Below the pieces are notes generated by a model. It was not told where the DNA came from and searched no databases. It saw only the letters and a program-made list of their open reading frames with translations. Shown here piece after piece: positions 9,203-18,185 of a DNA stretch of 64,000 nt (positions are counted from its first letter, which is position 1; each line of letters begins with the position of its first letter). The DNA is from Kitasatospora sp. MAP12-44 (lineage in GTDB: Bacteria; Actinomycetota; Actinomycetes; Streptomycetales; Streptomycetaceae). The stretch is taken from positions 8,680,001-8,744,000 of the forward strand of contig NZ_JARZAE010000004.1 in assembly GCF_029892095.1 (NCBI RefSeq), written 5' to 3'. A program made the translations under genes and the position numbers.

Positions 9203-12181
9203 TCACGGCGATGATGGTCGCGCTGGAGCATGCGTCTGGTTCATGTCGTCGATCGTCTGCCACAGCCGCAACGCCCGCTCGCGATGCCGGCGCGCCAGGT
9301 CGTGGACGCCGGCGGCGGCGTCCAGGTCGCCGATCAGTTGCCAGCACGCGGCCTCGTCCTGACGATCGCCGTGCCGGTGGAACAGGTCCGCCGCGCGCTC
9401 CAACGCCGGGCTTGCCCCGTCCCGGTCGTGCTGACCGGCGTACACGCGGCCGACTTCCAGCAGCGTGTACGCGACGCACCGCTCGTCGGCCAGTTCCTCG
9501 AAGGTGGCCAACGCCTGCCACAGGCAGCGCAGCGCCTCGTCCGGATCACCGCGCCGATCGTGCAGCCGGCTGAACCGGCGCAGCACGACCGCCACCCGGT
9601 GCCCGTCGGCGAGTGACCTGGCCTGGCGCAAGGCCTCACCGAACCAGTACTCCGCCTCGTCGAGTTCCCCTTGCATGAGCCGCATCACGGCCATCGAACA
9701 GGACAGGTGCGCTCCGAGGTGCCGGTCGTCCTCACCGACCGCGATGGCAAGCGCCTGCTCGACACGCTCGGCGGCTTCGTCGTCACGGCCCTGCACCCGG
9801 CTGATCGTGCCCAGCATCGCCACCGACAGCGCTTCGCCGCGTTTGTCCTTGCTGTCTTGGCACAGCCCGACGGAGGACTCCAGGACACGGGTTGCCTCCT
9901 CGAACTCGTCTCGGTAGATGTGCAGCTGGCCAAGATCGCGCAGCAGCACTGATGCGCCGCGCACGTTGCCGGCCGCCTCGGCCGCGTCCAACGCGAGCCG
10001 GTGCCCGTGCTCCCAGTCCTGATACAGGCACCGGTGGTCGTAGTAGGTCACCGGGCTGGCCGCCAGCTCCCAGGCCAACTCGTCCAGTCCCCAGTCCGCG
10101 GCCAGTTTCACCGCGCCGAGCAGGGTGTCGCGTTCCGCGTCGAACCAGCCGATCGGGTCGGCCAGCAGCCGGTCCACGACCGTGTCGGGCAGCGACCAGC
10201 GCGGCGCCGAACCGGGCGCGGCGGCCAGCAGCCCGGTCGGCAGCCGATCGGTGCCGCGCGCGGCCAGATCGAGCCAGGCGGACAGCACCCGGACAATCGC
10301 GTCCCGCTTGTCCGCTCTCGGCAGTTGGGCGGCATTCTCCACGGCGCAGGCCCTGATCAGGTCGTGCAGCCGGTAGCGCGGCTGGCCGATGGCGTCGGTT
10401 GTGGTGAGCCGCACCAGGCTGGCGTCGACGAGGGTGTCCAGCACCTCTTCGGCGTCCGAGCGGTCCAGCAGCGGGCCGAACACCCAGCCGGGCAGGGTGT
10501 GGGCGCCGAGCAGACCCAGCAGGCTCAGCGCACATACCGCGTCGGCCGGCAGCAGCCGCAAGCTCAGTTCGACGCTGGCGCGCACGCTGAGATCCCCGAT
10601 TCTCAGCTCGGCCAGCCGCCGGGACTCGTCCTCGATCCGTTCGCGCAGCACCCGTAGCGACCAAGCCGGGCGGCCGGTGAGCTTGGCGCTGGCGATCCGG
10701 ATCGCCAGCGGCAGGTTGCCGCAGCAGTCGATGATCGCGTCGGCCTGCGCCGGTTCCCGCTCGACCCGCCGCCGCCCGACAATTGCGGTGAACAACTCCC
10801 GCGCCTCTGCCGGGCTCAGCACGTCCAGGTCGATGTGGCGTGCGCCGGGAAGTTGCGTCAGCAGGGTGCGGCTGGTGATCAACATGGCACAGCCGTCGGC
10901 CCCCGGTAGCAAGGGCTGCACTTGATCGGCGTCACCGGCGTCGTCCAGCACCACCAGCATCCGGCGATCCGCGAGCAACGACCGGTAGAGCGCGGCCCGT
11001 TCGGACAGGCCGTTCGGAATCGCGCTGCCGGCGACCGAGAGCGCGCGGAGCGCCTCGGCCAGCATCAGCGCGGGGTCCCGCGGTCCGTCCGATGTCCCGG
11101 CGAGGTTGAGGTAGAGCTGGCCGTCGGGATAGGTGGCGCTCGCCAGCCGCGCGGCGTGGGTCACCAGACAGGACTTGCCGACACCGGGACCGCCCACGAT
11201 GACGGCCACCGGGGCCCGGTTCCGCGCCGACCCGTCGAGTAATCGGGCGATCTCGGCCAGCGCGTCGGCTCGGCCCACGAAGTCGGGTATGTCGAACGGC
11301 AGTTGGCGCACCGGCATCGCCATGACCGGTTCGGTGGCCGCCGCGCCAGGACCCTCCGGTCGCGTGTCCGAGGGGCGTGTGACCGAGGGGCGCGTGTCCG
11401 AGGGGCGCGTGTCCGAGGAGCCACGCGCCGGGACTGGGTCCGTCAGGGTGGGATCGGCGGCCAGGATGCGCCCATGCAGCGCCTGGAGCGGCGGCGCGGG
11501 GTCGACGCCGAGTTCGCGTGCGAGTGTCCGGCGCAGCCCCTCGTACACCTGCAGTGCCTCGCCTTGCCGCTGGCACCGGTAGAGGGCGACCATCAAGCGT
11601 TCGGCGACATGCTCGTCGTAGGGGTGCTCGCGGAGCAGGGCGGTCAGTTCCTCGATGACCTCCCGATGACGCCCCAGGCCGAGTTCGATGCTCAGGCACA
11701 GCTTGTGCGTGGCCGCGCGCTTCTCGTTCAGCCGTGCCGCATCGAGCTCCAGGGCCTGGCTGGAGATGTCGACCAGGGCGTCACCACGCCAGCAAGTCAG
11801 CGCGCGCCGCAGTGCGACAGCTGTCTCGAACGGGGCGGTGTGCCGATCGGCGAGGTGCCGCTCGTGGTCGAACTCCAGCAGGTCGAGCTGATCCGGGGCC
11901 AGGTGGATCTGGTAGCCGCCGCGCCGCGTGCTGATTAAGGAACCGGGTGCTCCGCACGCGGCAAGGTTGCGGCGCACCCCGGAGAGAGCGTCCTGGACCT
12001 GACGGACCGCGGTGACGGGTGCCTTCCCGTCCCACATCACAGCGACCAGCCGTTCCATGGCGACGAGGTTGTTGGCGTCGACCAGAAGCGCGGCCAGCAT
12101 CTTGGCCTGCCGCGGTCCGTCGAGTCGGACCTCGCGCCCGGTGATCTGGGCATACAACGGCCCCAGCACGCCGAACCTCAT
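9203..12181 (-). CDS. AfsR/SARP-family transcriptional regulator with NB-ARC and TPR domains
   Basis: 992 residues. ATG at 12181 is preceded by GGAGGGG and begins MRFGVLGPLYAQITGREV, the usual SARP start; the frame is open further upstream but without homology. Order: OmpR-like winged helix (1-90, TAVRQVQDALSGVRRNL), bacterial transcriptional activation domain (95-245, HPYDEHVAERLMVALYRCQR), a linker of repeated SDTRPS units (about 250-275), an NB-ARC ATPase with Walker A GGPGVGKSCL near 329 and LVVLDDAGD, then TPR-like helices to the end. Such proteins activate adjacent biosynthetic or secreted-protein genes. It faces the secreted-protein run across a 150-bp divergent promoter, suggesting local control. 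Intact. Confidence 0.9.
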   Translation of the reverse strand: MRFGVLGPLYAQITGREVRLDGPRQAKMLAALLVDANNLVAMERLVAVMWDGKAPVTAVRQVQDALSGVRRNLAACGAPGSLISTRRGGYQIHLAPDQLDLLEFDHERHLADRHTAPFETAVALRRALTCWRGDALVDISSQALELDAARLNEKRAATHKLCLSIELGLGRHREVIEELTALLREHPYDEHVAERLMVALYRCQRQGEALQVYEGLRRTLARELGVDPAPPLQALHGRILAADPTLTDPVPARGSSDTRPSDTRPSVTRPSDTRPEGPGAAATEPVMAMPVRQLPFDIPDFVGRADALAEIARLLDGSARNRAPVAVIVGGPGVGKSCLVTHAARLASATYPDGQLYLNLAGTSDGPRDPALMLAEALRALSVAGSAIPNGLSERAALYRSLLADRRMLVVLDDAGDADQVQPLLPGADGCAMLITSRTLLTQLPGARHIDLDVLSPAEARELFTAIVGRRRVEREPAQADAIIDCCGNLPLAIRIASAKLTGRPAWSLRVLRERIEDESRRLAELRIGDLSVRASVELSLRLLPADAVCALSLLGLLGAHTLPGWVFGPLLDRSDAEEVLDTLVDASLVRLTTTDAIGQPRYRLHDLIRACAVENAAQLPRADKRDAIVRVLSAWLDLAARGTDRLPTGLLAAAPGSAPRWSLPDTVVDRLLADPIGWFDAERDTLLGAVKLAADWGLDELAWELAASPVTYYDHRCLYQDWEHGHRLALDAAEAAGNVRGASVLLRDLGQLHIYRDEFEEATRVLESSVGLCQDSKDKRGEALSVAMLGTISRVQGRDDEAAERVEQALAIAVGEDDRHLGAHLSCSMAVMRLMQGELDEAEYWFGEALRQARSLADGHRVAVVLRRFSRLHDRRGDPDEALRCLWQALATFEELADERCVAYTLLEVGRVYAGQHDRDGASPALERAADLFHRHGDRQDEAACWQLIGDLDAAAGVHDLARRHRERALRLWQTIDDMNQTHAPARPSSP

Positions 12182-12331
12182 GTCCCCTCCGCACTCCACG
12201 AGCAGCGCCAGCCCCCCTCGGCTGACCTCGTACAAGGACGAATCTAGGACGGCCGACGGGCTGGTGTCCATAACGTCGCCGTGGGGTGGCCAGCCCGCTC
12301 CCGCCCAACGCAACGACCAGAATGGAGTTCC

Positions 12332-12784
12332 ATGAAACTGAGCATGATCGGAATAACGGGAGGGAAGCGGACGGCATCCCTCGGCGTCGTCGCCGCAGCC
12401 CTGGCGGCCACGCTCGCCGGGATGACGGGATCGGCGTACGCCGTCGGCCCCACGGGCTCGGAGACGTGTCCCAGTAACAGCATCTGTCTCTACTTCAACT
12501 CGCCCGGGCACTACTGGGGATCGTTCGAACACTGGAGCCCTGGTCAGTACGGCGACCTGGGCCAGTTCACGTTCAGCAACTGGGGTAACGGCTCGGGCTA
12601 CGGTGTGAACGTCGGTGGCAACGCAGCCTCACTGGTCAACAACACCAGCCAGAACCTCACCATGTACAACTACACCTACAACAACCCGGGGTCCAACCCG
12701 GTCGTGGGCTACTTCCCGCCCCATTACGCAAACGTGCTGCCCCCCGGCCTCTACAACGGCGCGTGGTCGATGTACTCCAGCTGA
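12332..12784 (+). CDS. secreted peptidase-inhibitor I36-like protein, copy 1
   Basis: 150 residues; ATG at 12332 with GGAG seven bases upstream. Residues 1-37 are a Sec signal peptide with a hydrophobic core and GSAYA before the probable cleavage site. The mature part begins with a Cys pair (ETCPSNSICLYFNSPGHYWG) and has Trp/Tyr/Gly-rich repeats (WGNGSGYGVNVGGNAASLVN), the pattern of the small beta/gamma-crystallin-like I36 inhibitors of Streptomyces. Established I36 members block metalloproteases; that activity is inferred here. It forms a tandem pair with the next gene. Transcribed divergently from the SARP regulator. Confidence 0.8.
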   Translation: MKLSMIGITGGKRTASLGVVAAALAATLAGMTGSAYAVGPTGSETCPSNSICLYFNSPGHYWGSFEHWSPGQYGDLGQFTFSNWGNGSGYGVNVGGNAASLVNNTSQNLTMYNYTYNNPGSNPVVGYFPPHYANVLPPGLYNGAWSMYSS

Positions 12785-13066
12785 CCGGTCAACGGCCCCG
12801 CACAACCGCTCCGCTGCTGGCTTCCCACCGTCACGGTCTACCGCGGCTGCCATGCGGAGCAGATGCCGTGGCCCCGGCCCGCAGCGATCACCACCTGCTC
12901 GCCTCCCGATCACCGGTTGCCAACCCGCCGTAGTCGATACGGCACCGCTTGCACTGGCTGCCTTGTCATCGGGCGCGCCGCAACACACCGTCCTCAACCG
13001 CGATGAGGCCGCCCTTACTGCGCGGGCTGACTCGCACTGTCATCAGCGAGACCGGAAGGGACTCCC

Positions 13067-13513
13067 GTGAACCTGTTGATCACCGGAAAAGCCATGAAAC
13101 GGACAGCTTTCATCAGTATCGTCGCTGTAGCCGCGGCAGCCACGCTCGCCGGGATGACGGGATCGGCCTACGCAGCTGGCCCTGGGGGCTCGGAGGCATG
13201 CCCCAGCAACAGCATCTGCCTCTACTACAACTCGCCCGGGTACAACTGGGGGTCGTTCGAACACTGGAGCCCCGGCGATTACCCCGACCTCAGTAAGTTC
13301 ACCTTCAGTAACTGGGGCAACGGCTCCGGCTACGGTGTGAATGTCGCCGGTAACGCCGCCTCGCTGGTCAACAACACCGATAAGTACGTCGGGATAGCCA
13401 ACTTCACCTATAACAACACGGGTCCCGGCACAACTGTCCACTGGCTCGGGCCCGGGTACTCCGACGCCCTGCCCGCCGACGTCCGCAACGCCGATTGGCA
13501 GCTGCTGTCCTGA
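13067..13513 (+). CDS. secreted peptidase-inhibitor I36-like protein, copy 2
   Basis: 148 residues. GTG at 13067 is preferred: GGAAGGG lies seven bases upstream and the resulting N-terminus aligns with copy 1, whereas ATG at 13094 has a weak site. The signal peptide shares LAGMTGSAYA with copy 1, and the mature start ACPSNSICLYYNSPG, the segment WGSFEHWSPGDY and SNWGNGSGYGVNVAGN are nearly the same. The C-terminal 35 residues diverge (HWLGPGYSDALPADVRNADW). A tandem duplication followed by tail divergence is the simplest history. It is separated from copy 1 by 282 bp with no other gene. Confidence 0.8.
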   Translation: MNLLITGKAMKRTAFISIVAVAAAATLAGMTGSAYAAGPGGSEACPSNSICLYYNSPGYNWGSFEHWSPGDYPDLSKFTFSNWGNGSGYGVNVAGNAASLVNNTDKYVGIANFTYNNTGPGTTVHWLGPGYSDALPADVRNADWQLLS

Positions 13514-13904
13514 TCCAGCGGCGCTCATGATGCTGTCCAACGGAAATGGTGCACTCGATCAAGGCGGCAAAAGCACAGTTCACGACCGGACCGACAGCGC
13601 GATGCACTCCGGTAGGCCGACCGGCATAGCCGGATCCGGCACCTCATTTCTCTTCGTCTTCTTCGGCGCTCCTTCCAAGCATGCCCAAACCCTACCCAGC
13701 GGTGACCAGAGTTGACCCGGATGCGGGCCACTCGCCCCGTACCCGCGCGGGATGCTCATCGACCGATCGCTCCACGAACCCACAGGGCCACATCCCGCTG
13801 AACCTGAACTGCGAAGGCCTACTGCGGCCTTCGGGAACACAGGGCCCAGAAGGTCGCAGTGGGCCCGTCATGCATGTCGAAGCGTCACGACTGGAGGATC
13901 CATG
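13514..13904. other. intergenic, no gene recognised
   Basis: Between the second I36-like gene and the lectin gene. Short frames on both strands show no motif. It should hold the promoter of the lectin gene; I see no clear element. Confidence 0.4.
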
Positions 13905-14408
13905 ATGCGCCTCAAGCACAAGCTGGCCAAAACCAGCGCGATCGCCGCACTGATGGCGATCGGGCTGTTCGCGTCCAGCACCAACGCCTTCGCCGACGAA
14001 GTCTGCGCCAACTTCACCACGGCCCAGTCCGACTGGTATTCCGGGAACAACACCTCCTTCGGCTCCTGGCCGCTGGGCAGCCCCTGGACACCCACCAGCA
14101 TCTACATCAAGTTTCAGAGCGACGGAAATTTGGTGATCCACCGTCAGCAGGACGGCGCCGTGATGTGGGCCTCGGGTACCTGGGGGCATGGCGTCACCGA
14201 CCTGGACTGGTCGCAGAGCGCCGGCGGCATCTTGCTGAGGCACTCCAACGGATCGATCGCTTGCCAGATCGGTTCCGGTGCCTCCGGCGGCCACGCCCAG
14301 GTCCAGGAGGACGGCAACTTCGTCTTCTATGCCCCCGACGGTCACCCCACCTGGGCGAGCGGCACGGAGAATGGGCAGCAGACCCGCGACGCCTGCCCCG
14401 GCTTCTAG
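13905..14408 (+). CDS. secreted bulb-type (B-type) lectin-domain protein
   Basis: 167 residues from ATG at 13905; GGAGG ends seven bases upstream, so this start beats the ATG one codon before. Residues 1-29 form a signal peptide ending SSTNAFA. The mature part has two copies of the mannose-lectin motif in degenerate form (FQSDGNLVIHR and VQEDGNFVFYAP, resembling QxDxNxVxY) plus VMWASGTWG and PTWASGTENG, the paired strands of a beta-prism II fold. Members bind mannose-type sugars. It sits in a run of separately expressed exported proteins downstream of the SARP gene. Confidence 0.85.
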   Translation: MRLKHKLAKTSAIAALMAIGLFASSTNAFADEVCANFTTAQSDWYSGNNTSFGSWPLGSPWTPTSIYIKFQSDGNLVIHRQQDGAVMWASGTWGHGVTDLDWSQSAGGILLRHSNGSIACQIGSGASGGHAQVQEDGNFVFYAPDGHPTWASGTENGQQTRDACPGF

Positions 14409-14657
14409 CACTAACCGAAGTTCCCGTCGGCAGCACAGGGGGCTCGTCCGACCCCTGCGGTGCCGACGGGAACGGAGCGCTTGCCGGCAGGCCCCAGCCA
14501 CAGCTGGGCTCAGCATCAGTCGAGCTCAAGGAGCGCCTGGAACGGGAGGCCGAAGAACAACCAGAAACCGCCCGCACGGCGAACGCCTCGCTGCGCCCGT
14601 GCTGGACGTGCTGGTGGCCTCGTTCATGTGAAGTAGCAGCGATCCAAGGAGGAAGAA

Positions 14658-15062
14658 ATGAAGCTCAAGTTGGGACGCCGAGCCACGTCGCTCGCAGCGG
14701 TGGCCGCGCTGACCACCACGGGGGTGGGGTTGGCGACCGGAAGCGCATCAGCAGCAGACGCTGTTCAACTGACCACGAGCCACTGGGTCGGCATCTACAA
14801 CGGCCCGAACACCGCAAGTGGCAAGGTTGTCCCGGACCAGGGGGACCTCACCACTGACCTCATCCCGGGGTGGTGGGTCATGGCCCAGTGCTGGACGGTC
14901 GGGCAGAGCATCGACAACCTCGGGGACACCTGGTACAAGGTCACCGATGAGAACCGCGGGTACGGGTTCGGGGACGCCCCTCTGCCGGGCTACGTCTTCG
15001 CGGGCTACGTGGACAACAACGCCCACTCGGTGAACCGCGACCCCAACATCCCTCGGTGCTGA
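14658..15062 (+). CDS. secreted SH3-like domain protein
   Basis: 134 residues, ATG at 14658 after a perfect AAGGAGG. Signal peptide about 1-32 (ending GSASA). The mature part (WVGIYNGPNTASGKVV, then WWVMAQCWTVGQSI, DTWYKVTDENRGYGF, GYVFAGYVDNN) has the layout of a bacterial SH3 domain with two Cys that could pair (AQCWTV and the C-terminal PRC). Related secreted SH3 proteins bind peptidoglycan or act as small exported modules; no catalytic residues are apparent. Fourth in the row of exported proteins at 12.3-15.1 kb. Confidence 0.75.
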   Translation: MKLKLGRRATSLAAVAALTTTGVGLATGSASAADAVQLTTSHWVGIYNGPNTASGKVVPDQGDLTTDLIPGWWVMAQCWTVGQSIDNLGDTWYKVTDENRGYGFGDAPLPGYVFAGYVDNNAHSVNRDPNIPRC

Positions 15063-15134
15063 GCCCGGCGTTGATCGTCGCTGGTCACTCGACTGGCTGA
15101 GGTCTCCGGGATCCGGGATCCGGGCGCACGTAGC

Positions 15135-15190
15135 GCGGCCGTTCTTCACGCTTCGAGATGTCGAGTAACGAAGCACCGAGGAACGGCCGC
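15135..15190. repeat. imperfect inverted repeat (hairpin)
   Basis: GCGGCCGTTC at 15135-15144 pairs exactly with GAACGGCCGC at 15181-15190, and inside it GCTTCG (15150-15155) pairs with CGAAGC (15169-15174). It lies 70 bp after the SH3-like gene. It could be a terminator without a U run or the end of a lost mobile element. Confidence 0.6.
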
Positions 15191-15212
15191 CGCCCATGAG
15201 TCTCCCAGCCGA

Positions 15213-15234
15213 GGTGCCCCGCAGGCGGGGCACC
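15213..15234. terminator. short GC-rich hairpin, possible terminator
   Basis: GGTGCCCCGC and GCGGGGCACC face each other around a two-base centre. There is no T run after it, as is common in actinobacteria. It may end transcription coming from the secreted-protein run. Confidence 0.45.
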
Positions 15235-15441
15235 GGACCTCTTGTCCCGCTTTCGGCATTTCAGTCGACCGTCCGGGCCCCCGGGTCCGTCCGGCGCCGC
15301 CCGTTGTGCCGGTCCCATTGCTCGACCAGCTCGACCAGCCCGTTCAGCGGGTCAGGCATGCGTCGCACAGGACCCGCATCGCCATCGACCAGCGGCACCA
15401 GCACACCCCGCCAGCCGCTTCCGCCTTCCTCTGGCCGCCGT

Positions 15442-15680
15442 TCACGCCCACTCCACGCCGTGTTCGGCGAGCTGCGCGAGCTGGCCCGGGGTCAGCTTCG
15501 ACCTCCTGCTTTTCTGGTTGTTGAGCCAGGTTCCCAGGGCGAACTGCTGCACCACGACCTGCTCCTCACCGCCGGGTCCGGTCTCCACGGTCTCCAGCGG
15601 CTCCTCGTGCGGGCGGCGGACGCCTGCGTAGCGCTTCCGCTCCACGAACTGGGCGAGGGCCGCCAGGGCCCTGCTGGAAC
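15442..15680 (-). pseudogene. helicase-associated-domain fragment
   Basis: The minus-strand frame reads ALAALAQFVERKRYAGVRRP, then EEQVVVQQFALGTWLNNQ and KSRRSKLTPGQLAQLAEHGV before a stop at 15442. This is the repeated helicase-associated (HA) module found at the C-terminus of large DEAD/DEAH helicases of actinomycetes, which in my knowledge are often coded near Streptomyces chromosome ends. Only one module remains, with no helicase motor upstream, so it is a relic. Confidence 0.7.
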
Positions 15681-15770
15681 CGGTCCGTGCGGGACACCGT
15701 CGGCTTCGCCTCGGCCGCGGCCCGGGGGATGTGCGCGGGCCGTCAGCCGACGGCAAGGTGACGTTCGCCC

Positions 15771-16169
15771 TTAACGCTTCGGCGCTTGGGCATGGATCCG
15801 CCGCGCGTCGTTGACCGGCGCGTTAGCCCTCACCCGATCCCGTGCGACATCCAGTCTGCCGGCGTACAGGTGGGCGGCGGGGCCACCGACCTTGGTCCAG
15901 GTGTTCGGGTTGGTCGCATTGTTCCACGCCTGCCCGGTGTTCCACATGTCCACCTCGCTGTGGTCCGCGGAGATCGCGTACAGGTGGCTGTTGCTGGCCG
16001 CGAACTCCGCACCCGGCCCACCCACCTGCGTCCAAGCCCTCCCGCTCCCGCTGTACATAGGGGCCGTGTCTGTGGCGTCGGCCACCGGAGCGGGGGTCGC
16101 GGGGGCGGCGCCAGCGGGCGCGGCGGAGAGTCCGATGCCGAACAGCCACGCAGCTCGCTGCCCTTGGAT
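15771..16169 (-). pseudogene. exported beta-propeller-like protein, 5'-truncated fragment
   Basis: The frame is open from the stop of the CHAP gene (16170) but has no start codon. It contains a signal-peptide-like stretch (AAWLFGIGLSAAPAGAAPA) followed by two related units: WTQVGGPGAEFAASNSHLYA and WTKVGGPAAHLYAG, with ADHSEVDMWNTGQAWN between them. The W-x-x-VGG-P-A repeat resembles the blades of tectonin or PLL-like propellers. The frame decays into low-complexity sequence after LYAGRLDVARD. It is probably the remnant of a secreted propeller protein cut at both ends. Confidence 0.5.
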
Positions 16170-18185
16170 CTAGATGGTCGGGGTTCCGTTGTGCGCCGTC
16201 AGGTCATAGACGTTGAGGACGCCGGTCGAGGTCACGGAAGAGTCGATCACGTTGCCGTTCGACGCATCGCAGGTGTAGATCGACAGCGTCCCGGTAGTAC
16301 CGACGCTCGCGTTCGCGCCGCCGGCCATGGCGGGGGTGCTGCTGCTGGCGGTCCAGTCGTACAGGTTGATCGCGCCGGCTGAGGTGATCGAGGTGTCGAA
16401 CAAGTGCCCGTTCCCATCGCGGGTCAGGACCGACACCGTGCCCTTGCCGTCCACCGCCGCCACCGGGTTACCACTGGTCGCCGGAGTCCCGTTGTGCACC
16501 GTCAAGTCATAGACGTTCAGGGCGCCCGCCGAGGTCACCGAGGAGTCGATCACGTGACCGTCGGCCGCGTTGTGCGTGAAGATCGAAAGGGTGCCACTCG
16601 GGTCGACGACCGCACTCGCATCGCCGGCCATGGCGGGGGTGCTGCTGCTGGCGGTCCAGTCGTACAGGTTGATCGCGCCGGCTGAGGTGATCGAGGTGTC
16701 GAACAAGTGCCCGTTCCCATCACGGGTCAGGACCGACACCGTGCCCTTGCCGTCCACCGCCGCCACCGGGTTACCACTGGTCGCCGGAGTCCCGTTGTGC
16801 ACCGTCAAGTCATAGACATTGATCACGCCGGCGCTGCTGACCGACGTATCGATGACGTGGCCGTTCGACGCGTCCGCAGTGAAGATGGACGTCGTTCCGC
16901 TCTGATCGACGACCGAGGACGCATGAGCGAAGTTATTGACGGTGAACGTGGCTGTGGTCGAGGCAGTAGACGCTGCCCCACCGACGTTCAAGGCCGCGGC
17001 GGTGACTGTGTGAACGCCGTCAGCCAGTGTGGTGGAGTCCAGGTACACCGGGAATCCACCGCCGGCCGTCGAGGTGTAGGTTCGGTTGCCGTCGATGGTG
17101 TAGACGACCGAGGCCGTATTGCCACTGAGGTCGGTGGACGACAGGGAGACGGTTCCGACCGCTTGCCCCCCGGGCACGCTCACTGTCGGCGTCGACGGCG
17201 TGTTGTTCACCGTGATGGTCACCGTCTTGACCGAGTCGATCTGGCTGGTGTTGGTGCCATCGAACGCGGCGGCGGTGATGGTGTGGCCTCCGGCGGACAG
17301 GCCGGCGGTGTTGAACGCCAGGTTGTGGGTCGGATTGGCGCCGCCGCCGCTGTCACTGGCGCTGATGAGCCCCGCGCCACCGTTGGCCGCTGGGTTGGTG
17401 TCGTCCAGGTAGTACCAGACCTTGCTGGCGGCCGTCTCGCCGGCAGTCAGAGTGACGGTGCCGGAGACGGTCTGGGAGCTGTTGTAGTTGGCCGCGCTGC
17501 CGTTCCAGGTGCCAATCGACGTCAGGGTGGCAGTCGGGGTGCCGCCGACGGGGCCGGCGAACCCCTCAACGTAGACCCCGACATTGTTCTCGCTCCAGAC
17601 GTACTCACCGACCTTGAGGCCGGTGTCCTGACGGACCAGGTACGGGCTTGAGCTGTCTCCTTCGTTACCACCGACGGAGTCGAAGGTTCCGTCGCTGTGG
17701 ACGTTGGTGACGATGGCGACGTGGCCGTGGCCGCCGTAGATCGTGCTGTCGAAGTACACGGCGTCGCCCACGCGCGGGGCGGTGGACCAGGTGTTGTGGG
17801 CCTTGGCGTAGATGTAGAAGCTGCTCGCGCCGTCGCTGAGGTTCCCGTCGACCGTGACGCCGGCCCGGCTCCAGGCCCAGCCGGCGAAGTCGGCGCACCA
17901 TGCTTGTGCCTGCCCGCTCTGCGGCGGGCTGGCTGCGGTTCCAGGATGGGAGCAGCTGTTGTTCTGGGTGGTGTGCGGCGCGTAGTAGCCAGCGTTGCCG
18001 TTGGTGGATCCCGAGGCGGTATTGCTGCACGGGCCCGCACCGAGCTGCGATGTGGCATAGCTGGCGATGTTCTGAGCGGCGGTTGCCGCCGATACCGATC
18101 CTATGGGGATCGTGACAAGCGCAGTAGAGCACAGCAGCGCGGTGGTCACGCCGGCGGCTACACGACGTGCGGGTGTGCGAGGCAT
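16170..18185 (-). CDS. secreted CHAP-domain protein with Ig-like and tandem repeat domains
   Basis: 671 residues, ATG at 18185 with GGAG about eight bases upstream. Signal peptide 1-33 (ends GSVSA). CHAP amidase/peptidase domain about 35-190 with catalytic Cys in QAWCADFAGWAWS near 93 and His in YGGHGHVAIVTN. Residues 215-420 are two Ig-like segments rich in Thr/Val (TVSGTVTLTAGE, GGHTITAAAFDG). Residues 424-671 carry five units of about 50 residues (VVDQSGTTSIFTADASNGHV, then IDTSVSSAGVINVYDLT), which look like propeller blades. A cell-wall hydrolase delivered outside the cell is the likely role. The DNA of two neighbouring repeat pairs is almost identical. Confidence 0.85.
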   Translation of the reverse strand: MPRTPARRVAAGVTTALLCSTALVTIPIGSVSAATAAQNIASYATSQLGAGPCSNTASGSTNGNAGYYAPHTTQNNSCSHPGTAASPPQSGQAQAWCADFAGWAWSRAGVTVDGNLSDGASSFYIYAKAHNTWSTAPRVGDAVYFDSTIYGGHGHVAIVTNVHSDGTFDSVGGNEGDSSSPYLVRQDTGLKVGEYVWSENNVGVYVEGFAGPVGGTPTATLTSIGTWNGSAANYNSSQTVSGTVTLTAGETAASKVWYYLDDTNPAANGGAGLISASDSGGGANPTHNLAFNTAGLSAGGHTITAAAFDGTNTSQIDSVKTVTITVNNTPSTPTVSVPGGQAVGTVSLSSTDLSGNTASVVYTIDGNRTYTSTAGGGFPVYLDSTTLADGVHTVTAAALNVGGAASTASTTATFTVNNFAHASSVVDQSGTTSIFTADASNGHVIDTSVSSAGVINVYDLTVHNGTPATSGNPVAAVDGKGTVSVLTRDGNGHLFDTSITSAGAINLYDWTASSSTPAMAGDASAVVDPSGTLSIFTHNAADGHVIDSSVTSAGALNVYDLTVHNGTPATSGNPVAAVDGKGTVSVLTRDGNGHLFDTSITSAGAINLYDWTASSSTPAMAGGANASVGTTGTLSIYTCDASNGNVIDSSVTSTGVLNVYDLTAHNGTPTI
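16321..16818. repeat. 303-bp-period internal duplication in the CHAP gene
   Basis: About 195 bp starting at 16321 recur starting at 16624, an offset of 303 bp (101 codons), with only about two differences seen over the stretch. Outside it the repeat units differ at many positions. This indicates a recent in-frame duplication or gene conversion of two repeat units. Confidence 0.85.

Noticed and set aside
15135..15234. Streptomyces telomere-type palindromes
   Set aside because: Two hairpins are present but their sequences do not match the known terminal palindromes and they are internal to the window.
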